Source: JAKFWF01 sp041745515
GTDB taxonomy: Bacteria; Pseudomonadota; Alphaproteobacteria; Rhizobiales; Hyphomicrobiaceae
Assembly (NCBI GenBank): GCA_041745515.1
Contig: JBGTIU010000057.1
Span: forward strand, 1 to 26,318
Direction of reading: 5' to 3'
DNA length: 26,318 nt
Every line of letters starts with the position of its first letter. Position 1 is the stretch's first letter. The notes beneath the pieces are model-generated. The model searched no databases, was not told the DNA's origin, and was given only the letters and a program-made list of their open reading frames with translations. The translations under genes and the position numbers were made by a program. This document shows positions 25,115 through 26,318 of the stretch, one piece after another.

Positions 25115-25193
25115 TGCCGCTCACACCGTTTTTCCGGCAGATACCGGTTATCCCGGCACCATCCAACGACCGTGGCCGGATAGCAAGGACGGG

Positions 25194-26006
25194 TTAGATC
25201 TTGGTATAATCGCCGTGCCGACCCAGTCCGTCGGCGAACCGCGCCGCGCCCGTGGCGCCTTCGCGGTGGTGCGCCTCGACGCCGTTGGCCCATTCGCGCT
25301 TCATCGCCTCGCGAACATTGAGGCCGTGCGTCTCGTGCACCGTGCGCCGGTCTGCCCGGACCGCGCATTGGGGAAAGCGAGCGATCTGATGCGCCATCTC
25401 CTCCGCCGCTGCTCGGGCCCCCCCAACCCGAACAACCTGCTCGCACATGCCGATGCGCAGCGCCTCGTCGGCCGGCACCTTACGGCCCGTCATGATGATT
25501 TCCAGCGCCCTGCCCTGGCCGACCAGCCGCGGAAGCCGCACGCTACCACCGTCAATCAGCGGAATTCCCCAGCGCCGGCAATAGACACCGAAGTATGCGC
25601 TTTCACCCATGATCCTGACGTCGCACCAAAGTGCTAACTCCATCCCACCGGCAACCGCCGGTCCTTCCACAGCAGCGATTACGGGCTTGGAAAGTTCAAG
25701 CCGCGTGGGGCCAAGCGGTCCGCGGGGCGCGGGCGCTGCTCCCATGCCAAAGCCGAGACCTTCGACGATCTCACGATCGAAAGCGGCACGATCCGCAAGG
25801 GTCTGAGCGTACTTAAGATCCCAGCCTGCGCAGAAGGCGCCGCCTTCGCCCCATAGCACGGCGACGGCCGCGGCATTGTCCGCGTCGAAGGCAAGGAACG
25901 CCGCCACGAGCGCGTCCGCGCTCTCCGGGTCCATAGCGTTCCGTGCCTGCGGCCGACTGTGCACCACCGTCCAAACCGCGCCTGATTTCTCGATGCGCAC
26001 ACTCAT
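25194..26006 (-). CDS. crotonase-fold enoyl-CoA hydratase/isomerase family protein
   Basis: A 270-residue member of the crotonase superfamily. The oxyanion-hole regions are visible: LWGEGGAFCAGWDL and PVIAAVEGPAVAGGMELALW. The first catalytic glutamate is kept (GGMELALWCD). The second one, in FGxPE of hydratases, is replaced: the segment is FGVYCRRWGIPLIDGG. Classical hydratase activity is therefore doubtful. ATG 26006 is preceded by AGGGG five bases upstream and lies eight bases after the stop of the extensin-like gene. The frame extends further up to 26120 but overlaps that gene. Confidence 0.92.
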   Translation of the reverse strand: MSVRIEKSGAVWTVVHSRPQARNAMDPESADALVAAFLAFDADNAAAVAVLWGEGGAFCAGWDLKYAQTLADRAAFDREIVEGLGFGMGAAPAPRGPLGPTRLELSKPVIAAVEGPAVAGGMELALWCDVRIMGESAYFGVYCRRWGIPLIDGGSVRLPRLVGQGRALEIIMTGRKVPADEALRIGMCEQVVRVGGARAAAEEMAHQIARFPQCAVRADRRTVHETHGLNVREAMKREWANGVEAHHREGATGAARFADGLGRHGDYTKI

Positions 26007-26014
26007 TGACGCCC

Positions 26015-26317
26015 CTACTCGCAATAATGCCCGTTGTTTCGCTCTGCCATGTCGACATGAAAATGGTTTCGGTGGGCGAGGTTCGACTCCGGACCCAGCA
26101 CCGTGCCGAACCGTTTGCAAGCAGCCGCATGGGCGTTGCGCAAAAACTGCGCCTTTTGACTTTGCACAATGCTATCGCTTGCCGGCATGTTCGAGGGCGC
26201 AACGGCGGCCGGTGACAGCTTAGCATCGTTCTTCGGCCTTGGGCCACCGAGTTGACTGGGCCGCGTCAAACCGTAACCCGAACGGCCATCGGCGTTCTGC
26301 GTCGCGCCCGGCGGTCG
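26015..26317 (-). CDS. extensin-like C-terminal domain protein, 5' part outside window
   Basis: The minus-strand frame is open from the right edge to TAG at 26015. The last 40 residues match the extensin-like C-terminal domain (FLRNAHAAACKRFGTVLG then NLAHRNHFHVDMAERNNGHYC). The H..HFH.D motif and terminal cysteine resemble the peptidase-like fold of this family, usually exported in alphaproteobacteria. The preceding 55 residues are a polar, Pro/Ser/Ala-rich stretch, which could be a linker or an insertion. The amino terminus, including any signal peptide, is not in the window. Probably cotranscribed with the crotonase gene (8-base gap). Confidence 0.75.
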   Translation of the reverse strand, partial: RPPGATQNADGRSGYGLTRPSQLGGPRPKNDAKLSPAAVAPSNMPASDSIVQSQKAQFLRNAHAAACKRFGTVLGPESNLAHRNHFHVDMAERNNGHYCE

Positions 26318-26318
26318 C

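Overview
The window looks like chromosomal DNA of an alphaproteobacterium. It is GC-rich (estimated by eye) with dense coding. The strongest evidence is the gene order glyA - nrdR - ribD/ribE - ribB(A) - ribH - nusB - thiL, with the H+-pyrophosphatase gene hppA next to it, which is typical of that class. A HemB lacking the zinc cysteines, an extensin-like protein and a Bpt leucyltransferase fit the same assignment. I cannot name an order with confidence; Rhodospirillales-like or Hyphomicrobiales-like are both possible. I saw no tRNA, rRNA, CRISPR array, transposase or phage gene.

Layout. Bases 2-709 hold the 3' part of a DUF533/TerB-like gene. A tightly overlapping minus-strand operon (3752 down to 741) encodes a DevC/DevA/DevB-type ABC exporter. 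On the plus strand follow a secreted DUF2147 protein, a stand-alone alpha-oxoamine synthase with a long N-terminal extension (4926-6386, with a clear terminator), a large membrane-anchored protein of unknown function, a YbjQ-family protein and a 58-residue membrane protein. A shared bidirectional terminator at 9155-9182 separates these from hppA.

The core of the window (18438 down to 11687, minus strand) is a housekeeping operon. It links one-carbon metabolism (GlyA), ribonucleotide reductase control (NrdR), riboflavin synthesis (RibD, RibE, RibB, RibH), antitermination (NusB) and thiamine phosphate activation (ThiL). Most junctions overlap by 1 to 4 bases, so translational coupling is likely. 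Two features stand out. RibD and RibE are joined in one uninterrupted reading frame. The GTP cyclohydrolase II half of the RibBA-type protein has lost the cysteine-rich metal site, so the first step of the pathway must be encoded elsewhere.

The right part is a mixed neighbourhood: a MarR regulator, a divergent AraC regulator with direct repeats before its start, a small secreted protein, Bpt (N-degron tagging), a possible 40-residue cysteine-rich protein, a gamma-glutamyltransferase without signal peptide, HemB, a crotonase-family protein lacking one catalytic glutamate, and the C-terminal part of an extensin-like protein that runs off the right end.

I did not find a clear new defence or mobile system. 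The best candidates for something undescribed are the RibD-RibE fusion, the oxoamine synthase of unknown substrate, the unknown membrane protein with its small neighbours, and the cysteine-rich micro-ORF.
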